Of a stretch of DNA of 41,787 bases, positions 40,161-41,787 are shown in pieces. Under the pieces are notes generated by a model, which was given only the letters and a program-made list of their open reading frames with translations, made no database searches and had not been told where the DNA came from. The position numbers and the translations under genes were made by a program. Origin of the DNA: Kiritimatiellia bacterium (GTDB lineage: Bacteria > Verrucomicrobiota > Kiritimatiellia > RFP12 > UBA1067). The stretch's first letter is position 1. Each line of letters begins with the position of its first letter. The stretch covers positions 1 through 41,787 of the forward strand of contig JAFUEM010000024.1 in NCBI GenBank assembly GCA_017463935.1, given 5' to 3'.

Positions 40161-41084
40161 GTGCGGCGTGCCTATTTGATAGACAAGGATTCTGTCGGCG
40201 GCGGGATGGAATACATCCGCCGCCAGATGGCGGCGCATTCCGGCGATGAATGCCGTGTGTTCTTCGCGGATCGCGGCGAATGCTCGGCCGGCATGATGAA
40301 CGAATGGGGTGCGTACATGATCCATGCCAACCACCTCAAGGCGCTCGTGCAGCTGTTCCGCAATCCGTTCGTGCGGCCCAGGGGAGAGGTCGTCTTTACC
40401 GTTCATGGCATCCATCTGCGCAAGTACGACTTCCTGCCGAAGACTGTTGCCAACCGCCTGAAGCGTGCTGCGCGCCGCGCGCTCGAGCGCCGCCTTTACC
40501 GCAAATGCGATGAACTGATCGCGCTCACGCCGACGGACGCCGCCGACATCCAGCGCCTCTACGGCCCCGGGCTCGCGGTGTCGATCGAGCCGAACACGGT
40601 CGACGCGGCAAAACTGCCGCGCCCGGCGAACCTGCGCTACGCGGCGGACGTTTTTGCTTTCGTCTGCATCGCGCGGTTCGATTTCCAGAAAGGTCAGGAT
40701 ACGCTGATCGACGCAATCGCGCGCGCACAGGGCGACCTGAGGCGCGCCGGGCGGCGCACGCTCCTGATCGGCGACGGACCGACGCTCGCGGCGACGAAGG
40801 AAGCGGCTACGAAGTCCGGCATTGCTGATCTCGTGGAATTCGCGGGCGAGATTCCTGATGCCGGAGTTTACATGACCTGTGGAAGAATTCTTGTCGCGCC
40901 CAGCCGCTGGGAAGGCATGCCTTATTTGCTTTTGGAAGCAGTCGCGAGAGGGCGGCGCGTCATCGCGTCCGACTGCCCCGGCAACCGCGACGTGCTGGCG
41001 GGCTACGCGCACGCGCGCCTCTTCCCGGTCGAGGATGCGGCGGCCCTCGCCCGGCTGATGGTGCAGGAGGAGGGAGCGCGATGA
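40161..41084 (+). CDS. GT4 family glycosyltransferase
   Basis: The protein is 307 aa from GTG 40161. The N-terminal Rossmann half (LIDKDSVGGGMEYIRRQM, VFTVHGIHLRKYDFLP) and the C-terminal half (FVCIARFDFQKGQDTLIDAI, LLIGDGP, VAPSRWEGMPYLLLEAVARG as the EX7E region) form a complete GT-B fold of the group 1 type. It probably transfers a sugar from a nucleotide donor in the cytoplasm. An AT-rich GATAAAAA at 40144 lies about 10 nt before the start and could be a weak -10. The 3' end overlaps the next gene as ATGA. Confidence 0.87.
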   Translation: MRRAYLIDKDSVGGGMEYIRRQMAAHSGDECRVFFADRGECSAGMMNEWGAYMIHANHLKALVQLFRNPFVRPRGEVVFTVHGIHLRKYDFLPKTVANRLKRAARRALERRLYRKCDELIALTPTDAADIQRLYGPGLAVSIEPNTVDAAKLPRPANLRYAADVFAFVCIARFDFQKGQDTLIDAIARAQGDLRRAGRRTLLIGDGPTLAATKEAATKSGIADLVEFAGEIPDAGVYMTCGRILVAPSRWEGMPYLLLEAVARGRRVIASDCPGNRDVLAGYAHARLFPVEDAAALARLMVQEEGAR

Positions 41085-41787
41085 AGACGGCGCTGCTCCA
41101 TTACTGGCTGACGAATGTTCGCGGCGGCGAGAAGGTGCTCGCGGCTTTGGCCGGAATGTTTCCCGACGCCGACATCTTCACCCACGCATACCGCCCGGAG
41201 CGGCTGGCGGGGCTCTTCGCCGGGCACCGCGTGACGGAAAGCTTCATCGCGCGCCTGCCGTTCGGACGGCGACATCCGCAGGCGTACCTGCCGCTCCTGC
41301 CGCGCGCGTCGCGCGCGCTCAAGCTGGACGGCTACGATCTCGTCATTTCCAGCGAGTCGGGCCCGATCAAGGGCATCCGCAAGCCGGCAGGCGCGCGGCA
41401 CATCTGCTACTGCCATACTCCCATGCGCTATCTTTGGGACATGCACGACGACTACTATCGCTCGGCAAGGCCGTGCGGCAAGCTCGCAATGAAGTTATTC
41501 ACGGCATACCTTCGCCGCGAAGACCTGAAAAGCGCCGAGTCGGTCGACGCGTTCGTCGCCAACAGCGCGTTTGTCGCGGAGCGTATCAAACGCATCTACG
41601 GACGGGACTCCGCTGTCGTGCATCCGCCGGTGGACGTGGCGTTCTTCTCGGCCGCGCCGGCGGCGGAGAAGGGCGACTACTACCTCTTTGTCGGCGCACC
41701 TGTCGCCTACAAGCGGCTGGACCTCGCGGAGGCCGCGTGCCGGCGAATGGGCCGGCGGCTCGTCGTCGCGGGCGGCGGCAACGTCAC
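41081..41787 (+). CDS. GT4 family glycosyltransferase, cut by window end
   Basis: The first 235 codons run from ATG 41081 (AGGAGGGAGCG upstream, ATGA overlap). The start MKTALLHYWLTNVRGGEKVL, the HICYCHTPMRYLWDMHDDYY motif, FVANSAFVAERIKRIYGRDS and VHPPVDVAFF are typical of WbaZ-like O-antigen mannosyltransferases. The GT-B second domain has just begun (YYLFVGAPVAYKRLD) when the sequence stops. It is likely an active polysaccharide chain glycosyltransferase; specificity is inferred only from family resemblance. Confidence 0.87.
   Translation, partial: MKTALLHYWLTNVRGGEKVLAALAGMFPDADIFTHAYRPERLAGLFAGHRVTESFIARLPFGRRHPQAYLPLLPRASRALKLDGYDLVISSESGPIKGIRKPAGARHICYCHTPMRYLWDMHDDYYRSARPCGKLAMKLFTAYLRREDLKSAESVDAFVANSAFVAERIKRIYGRDSAVVHPPVDVAFFSAAPAAEKGDYYLFVGAPVAYKRLDLAEAACRRMGRRLVVAGGGNV

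Overview
This 41.8 kb window is a surface-polysaccharide biosynthesis and export locus from a GC-rich Gram-negative-type bacterium. Every convincing gene is on the + strand, mostly in translationally coupled runs with ATGA, GTGA or TGATG overlaps. The ABC exporter, Listeria-Bacteroides-type repeat proteins, a right-handed beta-helix protein, AAA-ATPase/PD-(D/E)XK genes and a shared glycosyltransferase C-terminal tail suggest an uncultured Kiritimatiellae/Verrucomicrobiota or Lentisphaerae-like gut bacterium. That placement is an inference from family content, not proven.

Layout. 1-4297: an apparently split GT-C (ArnT/PMT-like) membrane glycosyltransferase, a GT32-like enzyme, then an AT-richer GT2 + GT8 pair. 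4347-7709: a HAD/GmhB-like fragment, a WbaP-type initiating sugar-phosphate transferase, and the Wzm/Wzt-like exporter. 7709-8640: an AlbA_2-like gene stub, a short UDP-sugar dehydrogenase, and a remnant of a glycosyltransferase tail. 8674-10263 and 21625-23217: two paralogous AAA-ATPase/PD-(D/E)XK genes. 10370-21487: a giant frameshifted GT2-pyruvyltransferase-GT2-coiled-coil protein, a GT2, a 653-aa protein carrying an in-frame G12 tract, a CotH-kinase protein with divergent repeats, and another GT2. 23214-31115: fused GT8-GT2 and GT2-GT4-(truncated GT2) proteins, acyltransferase relics, a collapsed DUF4143 ATPase preceded by 23-bp tandem repeats, an orphan tail ORF, and a GT2. 31150-35360: a compact cassette of IspD/TarI-like cytidylyltransferase, LicD, aldolase-fold protein, D-2-hydroxyacid dehydrogenase and LicD. 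35357-40129: a 1590-aa secreted beta-helix protein with seven tandem repeats. 40161-41787: two GT4 enzymes, the last cut by the window end.

Working model (inference). The WbaP-like enzyme loads the first sugar phosphate onto undecaprenyl phosphate, the GT2/GT4/GT8/GT32 enzymes extend the glycan, and Wzm/Wzt export it. The cytidylyltransferase/LicD cassette adds a polyol-phosphate-like or similar phosphodiester decoration from a CDP-activated donor. CotH, pyruvyltransferase, GT-C and (now lost) acyltransferase functions would add further modification.

The most notable signals are the G12 tract, which could make one gene phase-variable; an AraD/FucA-fold protein that has lost all recognisable metal ligands but sits inside the CDP-donor cassette; extended -10 promoters placed exactly 8 nt before three start codons, implying leaderless mRNAs; and repeated gene collapse in which the two ends of a gene survive but the middle is gone, often next to glycosyltransferase tails and ATPase genes.
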